This document shows, in pieces, positions 15,601-20,744 of a stretch of DNA of 22,415 bases. The notes beneath the pieces were generated by a model. The model was given only the letters and a program-made list of their open reading frames with translations, did not search any database and was not told where the DNA came from. This DNA is from CALGLS01 sp964508085 (GTDB lineage: Bacteria; Bacteroidota; Bacteroidia; Chitinophagales; Saprospiraceae), in contig CAZDTI010000097.1 in assembly GCA_964508085.1 (NCBI GenBank), positions 1 through 22,415 of the forward strand. Direction: 5' to 3'. The position numbers and the translations under genes are program-made. Position 1 is the first letter of the stretch. Each line of letters starts with the position of its first letter.

Positions 15601-16995
15601 TCCTCCAAATGCACTCACCGCTACTGAATTGTCAACAAAAAAGTTGTTTCGGATAATCCAGTCAGCATCAGTGCCTTTTATAGCTCCTCCTCCTCTTTGT
15701 AGTCCAGAGTTATTTTGATTGGCAGCATTATTTACAAAAATACTATTCGTAGCTTGATTAGATGTAGCAACCGAAAGAGCAGAGGTCCAATAAATGGCTC
15801 CTCCAGACCCAGCATAGTTATTATAAAAATTACTGCTATCTACTTGGATTCCTGAATTTGAAGTACCATAAATAGCTCCTCCTCTATCGGTAGTACCTCC
15901 ATTGTTATTTAGAAAGACAGCATTGTTTATGGTGAGATCTCCATCATTTGCATAGATAGCACCACCATCTACAGTACTAGAGTTGCTTCCAAATTCGCAA
16001 TCCAATATCTCCGTTTTATAAGCCGTAGCAATTCTAATGGCACCACCTAGTGAACCATTATTGGAACAAAATATATTTCTACTAAGTGTCCATTGATTCG
16101 CATCCTCCATATATAAGGCACCACCTCCTGTCGATAGTGCAGTGTTGGTGAAGAACACACAGTCTTCAATAACCAATTTTCCAGGATTAGCATAGGAATT
16201 ACTATCTGAATTACGGACATTCTTTAAAGAGATTGCTCCTCCTCTATTAGCATCATTCAACCTGAAATTGCAATTTTTAAAAAGTATTTCTGTATTGACA
16301 TTTATTTTTTGTTCAACGAATATCGCTCCATGGCTAGTAGATGTACAATTCTTGACTTCCAGGTCGATAAAACTTAATTTAAAAGGAGCTGTGCTTGTTA
16401 TAGCACTAAAGAAAGCAGCTCCACTATTGACAGCATTTTGTAATACTAAGCCTCTTAACTCTATTGTATCAGCAGCATTGTCATAATGTCTTATCAACTC
16501 ATGGGTACTAGCTCCATCTATTATCGAGCGATTCGTTATCGGATCATAATTGGTACAAACTTCTGTACCAGTTGCCGAATCTGGGAATCCTCCAATCACA
16601 CATACATTAGCAACGATATCTATTCGGTTACCTGGTAAATAGGTTCCAGCTGCAACGTACACTGTGCCGCCTGCTTCGATGGTGGTTTCTAAATCCGATG
16701 CACCCAATGCATTGTCCCAATCAGAACCACTTCCATCTCCAGTGGCAACCAGTTTTACATATTTTGAAGCACCAGTAGATGTAGCTGGGTTTTCAATTTT
16801 TGTTAATTCAGAATCAAGACTGGGTTTGAATAGGTTGTTTTTATGGATGAAATCTCCAAAAACGCCAATAGACCAGCCTATGGGAATAACAAAACCAATG
16901 ATAAAAGTATATAGCGTTGGCCTATGGCCGTTGACGAGTTGACTTAGAGGAAAGCTAGCGAAGTGGGCGTTAAAATAACGATGTAATTTATTCAT
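9301..16995 (-). CDS. Giant Pmp-like beta-helix / lectin-like / discoidin-like / MopE-repeat surface protein, 2564 aa
   Basis: Starts at ATG 16995-16993. A hydrophobic segment (about residues 28-49) acts as signal peptide or anchor. Residues about 75-565 form a parallel beta-helix with eight or nine GGAI/GGAL motifs paired with FxxN motifs (FYNN, FVNN, FCSN), the hallmark of Chlamydia polymorphic membrane proteins. A second Asn/Gly-rich solenoid (about 597-860) is followed by a LamG-like domain of the DUF8202 kind (LQLWLDAEKG, INTYLSVKYGLTL, about 880-1320). Two tandem discoidin-like plus Ig-like units (about 1355-1840) follow, each ending in a MopE motif such as EICNNGIDDDGDGD. A jelly-roll domain (about 1893-2085), one calcium-binding module, another beta domain and a terminal MopE motif complete the protein. 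It ends in CCGAQAPTLQKK, like the 1437-aa protein. It is probably an exported adhesin, and its ligand is unknown. Confidence 0.9.
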   Translation of the reverse strand: MNKLHRYFNAHFASFPLSQLVNGHRPTLYTFIIGFVIPIGWSIGVFGDFIHKNNLFKPSLDSELTKIENPATSTGASKYVKLVATGDGSGSDWDNALGASDLETTIEAGGTVYVAAGTYLPGNRIDIVANVCVIGGFPDSATGTEVCTNYDPITNRSIIDGASTHELIRHYDNAADTIELRGLVLQNAVNSGAAFFSAITSTAPFKLSFIDLEVKNCTSTSHGAIFVEQKINVNTEILFKNCNFRLNDANRGGAISLKNVRNSDSNSYANPGKLVIEDCVFFTNTALSTGGGALYMEDANQWTLSRNIFCSNNGSLGGAIRIATAYKTEILDCEFGSNSSTVDGGAIYANDGDLTINNAVFLNNNGGTTDRGGAIYGTSNSGIQVDSSNFYNNYAGSGGAIYWTSALSVATSNQATNSIFVNNAANQNNSGLQRGGGAIKGTDADWIIRNNFFVDNSVAVSAFGGAINIHDLDAELTNNLFYNNQKGTDATILGADIITYSSLGSFSPAAGNKMQLSSAAIYVAQTGTPEVNDYDFTTDTFSNTDDGSLTAAPSITCATDIGTPNPPTGCPVPEICGNGIDDDLDGFMDTADADCNCVSNINCTQEITGADAGSYTLNPGDTLCISPGASFTGTITLQGGALINCADNSQTFSINWSTIATQSYFENNGDVIMTTYSNVVDGIMVNSGSIQVANEWRFNADTDVTNHGTITTLDDIVINNSGGSFNNLGTLNVAENFRGQNASNFVNSGVVDADRMTMFGNWTNSGSMTFPSSCVLYDSSIGTIDGGCISCSVFDSNADINGINCGNINVSTISTIGLLGSLTGDIALVDATPPTSAPFIDNPNGTIDPTIQWASCVYCSPEICGNGIDDNNDGRIDEGYPGGVQTNLQLWLDAEKGTNTTANGIEVTSWADQSINAYSANADASSTDNPVYSTAAINYNPGIEFDGDYTDDFSDGLHLGSDYIFSTNEGLHVFAVVDPNVDSETDNYVFDFGLAAHVGYGMIYSNDDYGFYSNTSAGGTNNELLHTEGDEPALIEFEVDFDDFHAFNRNGTTLSSQVISLSQLTANEIGEDFEYNLAGGAEQHLGPFSIGRKSASVYLSNDGGRMFDGQIAEFIVYNDTLSAIDKQKINTYLSVKYGLTLPHDYVSSNGTTIKDITDGYTNDIAGIGVDSCGGLNQKQSKSISPEAIVTIGLGTIASTNQANTNSFENDNQFLVWGHDGAPENTNWNGATIDISGGEYERIDRLWKMEENVGQTQFFQIAIDVDDPDFDLPAMPAFTDGNYYLIYDDDGDFTNGGSSTPFSFSLLSGSEYSLISTNFQDSYFTIAIKINDEICNNGLDDDGDGDTDCQDADCQTEYNVSSVVTNNGTSNAVNIVGAPDGAVAGMNDGEGLTIDLGNVLDVGKIFTIRFENVANSSLVIEESIDGVNFFPNSASPYTTPIASTTDVDFTTTHHTKYLRFSNTTSLGIGVVNIDAITFNNCVCIPSTTMTEEYRINGGAFVEDSIINANLGDNLFINFAGTFFEEWAFIWSGPNSFYQVNDSAPDGVARDILLLNNVQANQAGTYNVFYFDSLGCVDSTSFIVNVLVPEICDNGLDDDGDGDTDCQDNDCTTSYSATAQTSVGVINPDNALGATDDVFANINPGDTMIIDLGIFLDTPYGYFIRGIGTDILLTVEESIDGINFFTNGASPHAWNSSFASSRVFNTDVHTRYLRLTVAESAPGGSFALDAIFNLNCACTPATTPVPEYQINYITSIASNNVDVVKGSVLRLEFVGNSFDTWTFIWSGPNSYYQVRDAGTNRDRIVLSDIQPDQAGEYNVFYFDDSGCADSTNFTVTVLTPEICNNGIDDDGDGDIDCADGDCPGLDTDGDSICDYFDLDDDNDGIPDVEEGHCEVYGFGFESDKEGWMQDNTNNGSQEAHTVHSSTVFTSEACNMSNIPANPDGNFIMADDTYGNQMHFESPDNLNVDLSSKLDGELSFNWIGGTYDGITGTQSPAVGSMDVFLNGGGVTINATFDVTGLSNAGVWTTFTFTLDDATWSGTATDLTTVLADFDRIEIEVESITAKDWSVSDCTNGEYFGLGNIAFSCASRDTDNDLVADYLDLDSDNDGIFDLDEAGHNEADANDDGIIDGAASTFSINGLFDSLETANDGVITYSISNSETTPDGNYDAYELDADGDGCFDTEEEAITDGDNDGLAGTGVPTVDPATGLVNGITYASPSYNNWQNPLIGLCLPEICNDGIDNDADGLVDCYDCGDCAGFASCSDNDIDGVSDICDLDDDNDGILDIDEGCRSDSVDISLAAGSTQTLTIDSGEDGFVLDVMRLDNSFNITVNDLLLTSRPSNPGLTDINFTEIFSTTGLTAMFADGDEYGLGGIPRIWTIGPSDPETPLLRMIIYANGGMELFGSKTLNGPLEKMILTGGLIYHPPTWSLDSNTIVVGQYLDGGTSMTASVYGFRSDCIDTDLDGDTDNFDLDSDGDGCLDTQEEGVIDPDNDGIAGTGVPTVDSVGLVSTITYITPPNNIWQDSLVGPCLIEICGDGIDNDADGQTDGADTDCCGAQAPTLQKK
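10130..10737 (-). repeat. Calcium-binding module of the 2564-aa protein
   Basis: Encodes YLDLDSDNDGIFD, DEAGH, NGLFDSLET, DGCFDTEEEAI, LCLPEICNDGIDNDADG, CYDCGDCAGFASC and DLDDDNDGILD. It is the same architecture as the modules of the 1437-aa protein. Confidence 0.75.
10364..10398 (-). repeat. 35-bp exact repeat shared with the neighbouring gene (6011-6045)
   Basis: Partner of 6011-6045. Same orientation, different gene, encoding the same part of the module. Confidence 0.85.
11480..12240 (-). repeat. Discoidin-like + Ig-like + MopE unit, distal copy
   Basis: Encodes about 250 residues: a discoidin-like domain (VEESIDGINFF, RYLRLTV), an Ig/PKD-like domain (FIWSGPNSYYQV, AGEYNVFYFDDSGC) and a MopE motif. 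It is a diverged tandem duplicate of 12241-13010. Confidence 0.7.
12241..13010 (-). repeat. Discoidin-like + Ig-like + MopE unit, proximal copy
   Basis: Encodes VEESIDG-type (VIEESIDGVNFF), KYLRFSN, FIWSGPNSFYQV and AGTYNVFYFDSLGC, with MopE motifs on both sides. Colinear with the unit at 11480-12240. Confidence 0.7.
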
Positions 16996-17213
16996 TCAAT
17001 GTCATTTGTTTGGGGATTTTGGTTTATGGGGACATGAAGACAAATTATAATTAAAAATATATAACAAGGTTCGTACCACATCCTTTGAATCATAGGGAGA
17101 TTAGTAAAGAAACCTAGGCCATACCAACAAAAATCACATTCCAAAAGAGCGCTTTTCTTGTTTAATTACTTCTGTAAAACGGTTAAATAGACTAAACAGT
17201 TACAGTTACTTTG

Positions 17214-17615
17214 TTATGCTATTTGGTTGTGAGGGCCATTACGAGAAGGTAATTTCCAGGCGGTAAGGATTATGACTAAAAAGGCTACTGAATTAACAAT
17301 CGCAAAAAATACATCATCCATATCTCCTGAGGGCAGCGTACTTAATATGCCAAGCATAGTAACAATTGCAGCAAGGGTGTTCGCCCACTTATTCATTTTA
17401 TTAGCCAATATCCTGGAAAGCAGTACCATCAAAATTGGTATTTCCACTATGAATGCATAAAAGAGCATAACCTCCTCTGATAATTTCAGCGAAATCATTT
17501 CTTCAACATATCCTTCCGTTGGGAACTCATGTAAATCTCTAATAACCATATTGAATAAGATAAATATCCAAAGAGAAGAGAGTAGTGTCTGTGGGGTGAT
17601 TTTGTTTTTTAACAT
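17214..17615 (-). CDS. DUF6326-like four-helix membrane protein, 133 aa
   Basis: Integral membrane protein of unknown biochemical role. It starts at the ATG at 17615-17613 (MLKNKITPQTLLSSLWIF), 4 bp after the stop of the gene before it. A longer reading from 17759 would overlap that gene by 140 bp and begin with a polar stretch, so it was not chosen. Four hydrophobic segments lie at about 10-30, 47-68, 80-97 and 105-125. LWIFILFNM near the start, IEIPI-type and LSRILxxKxNKWAN in the middle, and a final AWKLP resemble DUF6326 proteins of Bacteroidota. It is the last gene of a three-gene membrane cassette, and its production is probably tied to LytTR-site control upstream of the first gene. The DUF6326 call is from memory of the family pattern. 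Confidence 0.8.
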   Translation of the reverse strand: MLKNKITPQTLLSSLWIFILFNMVIRDLHEFPTEGYVEEMISLKLSEEVMLFYAFIVEIPILMVLLSRILANKMNKWANTLAAIVTMLGILSTLPSGDMDDVFFAIVNSVAFLVIILTAWKLPSRNGPHNQIA

Positions 17616-17619
17616 GGTG

Positions 17620-18015
17620 TTACTTTTTATTTGTTCTGCTTGCGATAACTTCTGAATAAATAGAAGAGAATTGGGACAGCTCTTCTTTGATGCTTTTTCG
17701 AATTTGCTGGATTTCCTGAGTATGACTTTGTAATTGTAGGCTTTCTTCCTTTGATACATTTGGCGCAGGTCCTCCAGTCATACTATGGATACTACTATTC
17801 AGGGAATCAATCCGTTTCATTTTTGATTTGATGTCTTTTAATTCTGGAAAAGCATCTAAGAGTTCCTGATGAGAAGACATTCCTTCATGAATCATTATGC
17901 TTTGGACGGTTTTTTCAAATAGTTTTTTCTCAGGATTTTCAGTAGAGAAAATTAGGGCAAACAATACGATTACAAAAGTACAGGCAAGTCCTGTGGTAGT
18001 TTTAATAACATTCAT
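17620..18015 (-). CDS. Small membrane-anchored coiled-coil protein, 131 aa
   Basis: Not a recognised family. The N-terminus (about residues 8-25) is one hydrophobic segment without a lipobox Cys at the usual place, so it is an uncleaved anchor or signal peptide. The remaining roughly 100 residues are polar and helical, with heptad-like stretches at about 55-75 and 88-118 separated by a Gly-Pro linker (TGGPAP), consistent with a periplasmic coiled coil. The start ATG at 18015 is 2 bp after the stop of the 81-aa gene, and the stop is 4 bp before the DUF6326-like gene. The three are almost certainly co-transcribed. Two such helical regions could contact the membrane partners, but this is inference. 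Confidence 0.75.
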   Translation of the reverse strand: MNVIKTTTGLACTFVIVLFALIFSTENPEKKLFEKTVQSIMIHEGMSSHQELLDAFPELKDIKSKMKRIDSLNSSIHSMTGGPAPNVSKEESLQLQSHTQEIQQIRKSIKEELSQFSSIYSEVIASRTNKK

Positions 18016-18017
18016 AA

Positions 18018-18263
18018 TTACTTATTTTTAGGGATGAAAGATTTAAGGGTGTAAAAGATTTCTGAATATATAATAGGAGTATCAACGGAGTTCCGCCACT
18101 TCCAGGAAGTGAACAGCATATTGATAAAAACTAAGAATTCTATTGTTTTAAAGAACCAATCGACGAGGTCGCTTGTGGGAGCTGCCAGAAATAAAATAGC
18201 ATTAACAGCAATGGCTATTATATTTGTAGCACTCTTGTTTTTATTGGAAAGAAACTTTTTCAT
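18018..18263 (-). CDS. Small two-helix membrane protein, 81 aa
   Basis: First gene of the cassette. It starts at ATG 18263-18261 with a basic N-terminus (MKKFLSNKNK) followed by hydrophobic segments at about 13-30 and 36-53. After KWRN the C-terminus is short and mixed. Family unrecognised. The upstream region carries a promoter-like pair and two LytTR-type repeats. The stop is 2 bp from the next start, so translation may be coupled. Proteins of this size and shape are often membrane-complex subunits or sensors, but no function can be assigned. Confidence 0.7.
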   Translation of the reverse strand: MKKFLSNKNKSATNIIAIAVNAILFLAAPTSDLVDWFFKTIEFLVFINMLFTSWKWRNSVDTPIIYSEIFYTLKSFIPKNK

Positions 18264-18298
18264 GAATCTTATCTTGGGTTAAAAAATTAATTCTAACA

Positions 18299-18329
18299 CA
18301 AATATCCATGAAGAGGAGTGGTTATACAA
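18299..18329 (-). promoter_or_regulatory. Promoter-like pair upstream of the membrane cassette
   Basis: In the gene's direction TTG (18329-18327) is followed after 20 nt by GATATTTG (18306-18299). Bacteroidota promoters have TTTG/TTG at -33 and TAnnTTTG at -7 with a 19-21 nt gap, so this is a 7/8 match at the right spacing. The implied start lies near 18292 and would give a leader of about 28 nt. Confidence 0.5.
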
Positions 18330-18356
18330 TTTCGATATGCATGACGGGAAGAATTG

Positions 18357-18387
18357 TCTGCGAAATGGGTGTTTTGATCTGCGAAAT
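18357..18387 (-). promoter_or_regulatory. Predicted LytTR binding site of the membrane cassette
   Basis: TCTGCGAAAT occurs at 18357-18366 and again at 18378-18387, identical over 10 bp. The spacing is 21 bp start to start. LytTR domains (for example YpdB and YehT) bind direct repeats with this two-turn spacing. It lies about 28 bp upstream of the -33-like element, a sensible position for an activator. A related pair lies upstream of the kinase gene. Confidence 0.65.
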
Positions 18388-18461
18388 ATTTAGACTATTA
18401 ATGGGCATAAGAGAGTGGAAAGTTATAGCTTTAATTAAGGAGTCTAGGTTTTATTGATTAA

Positions 18462-18481
18462 GAGGAAAAGATAATTTCCTC
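18462..18481. terminator. Inverted repeat GAGGAAA/TTTCCTC, possible terminator
   Basis: Perfect 7-bp arms (18462-18468, 18475-18481) with a 6-nt loop, about 130-145 bp downstream of the LytTR stop. The stem is AT-rich and the T run is short, so it is a weak terminator candidate. It could instead be an operator. Confidence 0.3.
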
Positions 18482-18524
18482 ATAAATAAAGGTGTTCCTT
18501 CACGTCTGAGCGAATAATCCTTAA

Positions 18525-18548
18525 CCCGCCTGACCGGAACGGGCTGGT
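18525..18548. repeat. GC-rich intergenic element with interlocking inverted repeats
   Basis: A short GC-rich patch in AT-rich surroundings. CCCG (18525-18528) and CGGG (18540-18543) form one pair, and GACC (18532-18535) and GGTC (18546-18549) an overlapping second pair. It is flanked by repeats of CCTTAA. It resembles a dispersed element, but only one copy is in the window. Confidence 0.3.
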
Positions 18549-18606
18549 CTTAGCCTCCTTAATCCTTAATCCATTCTAATAACATCAACTCCTGATAGCA
18601 ATGTTT

Positions 18607-19302
18607 CTACTTCCCACTGTTTATCTTTTGGAAGAAATCTGCCTTGTACGTTTCGGAAATTGGAATGATTTGATTCGCAATTTTTATTCTACTCCGTTCA
18701 ATAGATTCTATCTTGGAAAGAGAAACCATATATGATTTATGGACTCTGCAGACCAAGCTGGAAGGAATGATTTTTTCCAGATCTTTGAAGTTTTGTAGTG
18801 TCATCACCTTCTTATCTACGGTATGAATCCTTCGATAATCTCGCATCCCTTCAATGTAAACGATATCAAGAAGCGTGATTTTTTCTAGCCGATTTTCTGT
18901 TTTTACAAAAATGAAATCAGCTGGTGTATCCGAGTTAATTTGGTTCAGATTCTCTTGAGCTTTGTTGACTGCTTGTAAAAAACGATTGAAGTTAAATGGC
19001 TTTAATAAGTAATCCGTCACATTGAGTTCATAGCCTTTAAGCGCATATTCTTGATAGGCCGTAGTAATAATTACCTGACTATCAATTTTTGAACTTTCTA
19101 ACAATTCGACTCCCGTTAATTCATCCATATTAATATCCAAAAAAAGTACGTCCACTTTGTTGGCTTTTAAAAAGGCAAGACCGTCTAGTGCATTATCGAA
19201 AGTAGCAAGGAGATCGAGGAAGGGAATTTTTTCAGTAAAGTCCTTTGTTCTTTCCAGCGCCAGAGGTTCGTCTTCGATGATGATGCAAGTATGTTTTTTC
19301 AT
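18607..19302 (-). CDS. LytTR family response regulator, 231 aa
   Basis: Cytoplasmic DNA-binding response regulator. The receiver domain (about residues 3-115) has the acidic pair Glu11/Asp12 region (IIIEDEP), the phosphoacceptor Asp56 in VDVLFLDINM, Thr80/Thr81 and the conserved Lys101 in LLKPF. The LytTR domain (about 128-229) has IVYIEGMRDYRRIH and VCRVHKSYMVSL, the usual strand and loop motifs. Length is typical of the family. It follows the histidine kinase by 16 bp, so the two form one operon. Likely targets are the 21-bp-spaced repeats upstream of the kinase gene and the membrane cassette, the second being the next transcription unit downstream. Confidence 0.95.
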   Translation of the reverse strand: MKKHTCIIIEDEPLALERTKDFTEKIPFLDLLATFDNALDGLAFLKANKVDVLFLDINMDELTGVELLESSKIDSQVIITTAYQEYALKGYELNVTDYLLKPFNFNRFLQAVNKAQENLNQINSDTPADFIFVKTENRLEKITLLDIVYIEGMRDYRRIHTVDKKVMTLQNFKDLEKIIPSSLVCRVHKSYMVSLSKIESIERSRIKIANQIIPISETYKADFFQKINSGK

Positions 19303-19318
19303 TGTTATTAGAATTTTT

Positions 19319-20344
19319 TCATTGGTTAATTGTCAAGCTAACGCTATACTGCCCATCCGCATTCACCACGTCTAACCTATGTTTCTCAGGATAAATAAGG
19401 TTCAATCTTTTTTCAATAAGGTCATTACCCAAACCATTGTTTTTCTGTTTCAATTTTCGGTTAGGATTGAATTTATTTTTACAGTCTAATTTTACGAAAT
19501 CATCATTTATTATGATGTTGATGTTAATCGCATCGTCCAATTTTTTGTTCGTGGTATGTTTAAAGGCATTTTCTATAAAAGGAAGAAAAACCATTGGCGC
19601 AATGGTTTGATCTTTTGCAGTACCTGTCACGCTGAAGTTGATATAATTGGAATTGGCGGTTCTTATCTTTTGTAAGGCGATGTACTTTTCAATGTATTCG
19701 ATTTCTTTAGCTAGTAAAATTTTATCCGCCTTTGTTTCGAATAACATGAAACGCATAATGTCGGATAACTTATTCAAATAATTAGAAGCCTCATTCGCAT
19801 CTTTTAAAATTAGGATGTCAATATTATTTAAGGTATTAAATAAAAAATGCGGATCCAATTGCGATTTAACCAAAGCCATTTCCATCTCAAAGTTTTTCTG
19901 TTTCAACTCCTCTTTTAATTTTAATTCTTCAAACCAGGTTATAAACCCCTTCGTGACCAGCGCCACGATACCAATAACTAAAGACACAAAGGAGACGAAA
20001 ATTATCCCAACACTTACGGATTCCTGAGCTTCGGTTAAACTCTCTACACCTAAAATGAAATAAATCAGAACAGTGCCTACCAACGAAGCTCCTACAGAAA
20101 TGGCAATCGCAAAAACAATGGCCAGCAAAAATCTCCTCTGTCGGATATAAGAGAACACCAGAAAGTAAAAAGAATAGTAAGCGATAATAGACGGTATAAT
20201 GGCAAAGTAGACCACCCTTACATTGGCTTTATCAACAGTGGAGTTCTCCTCACCTTGTAACGAAAGGTACATCAAGACAATGGTTAATATCAAGTAACAT
20301 AACCAAAAACCGATGTGCAATCCAACAACAATTGACTTCTTCAT
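19319..20344 (-). CDS. LytS/YehU-type sensor histidine kinase, 341 aa
   Basis: Membrane sensor kinase of the His_kinase (PF06580) type. The start chosen is ATG 20344-20342 (MKKSIVVGLHIGFW). A longer reading from a TTG at 20437 would make the LytTR-type repeats coding and has no signal or domain support. Four transmembrane segments lie at about 5-27, 45-66, 72-99 and 113-136. After a short coiled region comes the phosphoacceptor His166 in SQLDPHFLFNTLNN. The ATP-binding part has PFIENAFKH (about 255-263, N-box) and NNGLGNDLIEKRL (about 302-313, G-box). No periplasmic sensor domain is visible, so sensing probably occurs in the membrane. Partner of the LytTR regulator 16 bp downstream. Confidence 0.93.
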   Translation of the reverse strand: MKKSIVVGLHIGFWLCYLILTIVLMYLSLQGEENSTVDKANVRVVYFAIIPSIIAYYSFYFLVFSYIRQRRFLLAIVFAIAISVGASLVGTVLIYFILGVESLTEAQESVSVGIIFVSFVSLVIGIVALVTKGFITWFEELKLKEELKQKNFEMEMALVKSQLDPHFLFNTLNNIDILILKDANEASNYLNKLSDIMRFMLFETKADKILLAKEIEYIEKYIALQKIRTANSNYINFSVTGTAKDQTIAPMVFLPFIENAFKHTTNKKLDDAININIIINDDFVKLDCKNKFNPNRKLKQKNNGLGNDLIEKRLNLIYPEKHRLDVVNADGQYSVSLTINQ

Positions 20345-20409
20345 ATGGTATAGCTTAGAGAGGATAACGAAGTAAAAGTCATTCTTTTTCCTATTTTTTA
20401 AAAGTACGT

Positions 20410-20438
20410 TCTGCAAATTAGGAGTATTTGTCTGCAAA
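20410..20438 (-). promoter_or_regulatory. Predicted LytTR binding site of the kinase-regulator operon
   Basis: TCTGCAAA occurs at 20410-20417 and 20431-20438, 21 bp apart start to start, 66-94 bp upstream of the kinase start. The core matches TCTGCGAA upstream of the membrane cassette except for one A/G. LytTR systems commonly autoregulate, so this is a sensible autoregulatory site. Confidence 0.6.
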
Positions 20439-20547
20439 ATGGAGTTTTAAGCAGGGAAATGGAAATTATGTGGTGGTGGTGGGATATACAGAAAATAGGA
20501 GTCATCCTAAAAGTAAGATGTGCATGTACTAAGTAAGAGTGAATACT

Positions 20548-20623
20548 CACACAGAGAGCGCAGAGGCCGCAGAGCGATACGCGAAAAATACGTTAGCTCT
20601 GCGCACTCCGCGCCCTCTGTGTG
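20548..20623. repeat. 76-bp palindromic intergenic repeat with 9-nt internal period
   Basis: Two 28-nt arms (20548-20575 and 20596-20623) are complementary at 24 of 28 positions across a 20-nt loop. The left arm is three 9-mers, CACAGAGAG, CGCAGAGGC and CGCAGAGCG, starting at 20550, 20559 and 20568. Similar CTCTGTG/CGCAGAG elements are seen between genes in many bacteria. If transcribed leftward, two of the four mismatches become G-U pairs, so it would be a strong RNA hairpin. Confidence 0.75.
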
Positions 20624-20744
20624 ATGAAAAATACGATTGGTTGCTCTCTTATATCGTGGATTTTCGAACGTTTACACTTTACTTATGGGATGCCCCCTGT
20701 TTGAAAGAAGTAATCAGAAATGACCGAGAGTCTCAAGTCCTTTC

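Larger units (their letters stand above)
18264..18606. other. Regulatory intergenic region between the LytTR gene and the membrane cassette
   Basis: 343-bp spacer. From the cassette side it holds a promoter-like pair (18299-18329), the LytTR-type repeats (18357-18387), an inverted repeat GAGGAAA/TTTCCTC (18462-18481) and a GC-rich element (18525-18548). No small RNA gene could be established. Confidence 0.6.
20345..20744. other. Intergenic region with palindromic repeat and LytTR-type site
   Basis: 400-bp spacer upstream of the kinase gene. It contains the LytTR-type repeats (20410-20438) and the 9-nt-period palindrome (20548-20623). A plus-strand open frame at 20539-20817 runs through the palindrome and is not considered a gene. 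No promoter for the kinase gene could be matched convincingly. Confidence 0.6.

Noticed and set aside
2286..16942. Many 60-90-codon plus-strand open frames inside the giant minus-strand genes
   Set aside because: They are antisense shadows of repetitive Asp/Ser/Gly codons. Their peptides are Ser/Pro-rich and low in complexity, with no starts, spacing or motifs of their own.
17148..17161. AAAAG/CTTTT hairpin downstream of the DUF6326-like gene
   Set aside because: Arms are only 5 bp of A/T-rich DNA without a T run in the gene's direction, so it was not called as a terminator.
17616..17759. 144-bp N-terminal extension of the DUF6326-like gene
   Set aside because: It would overlap the upstream gene by 140 bp and adds a polar stretch before the first membrane helix, whereas the internal ATG sits 4 bp after the upstream stop.
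20345..20437. 31-codon N-terminal extension of the histidine kinase
   Set aside because: It needs a TTG start, adds no signal or domain, and would make the conserved 21-bp-spaced repeats coding. The ATG at 20344 begins a normal basic-hydrophobic N-terminus.
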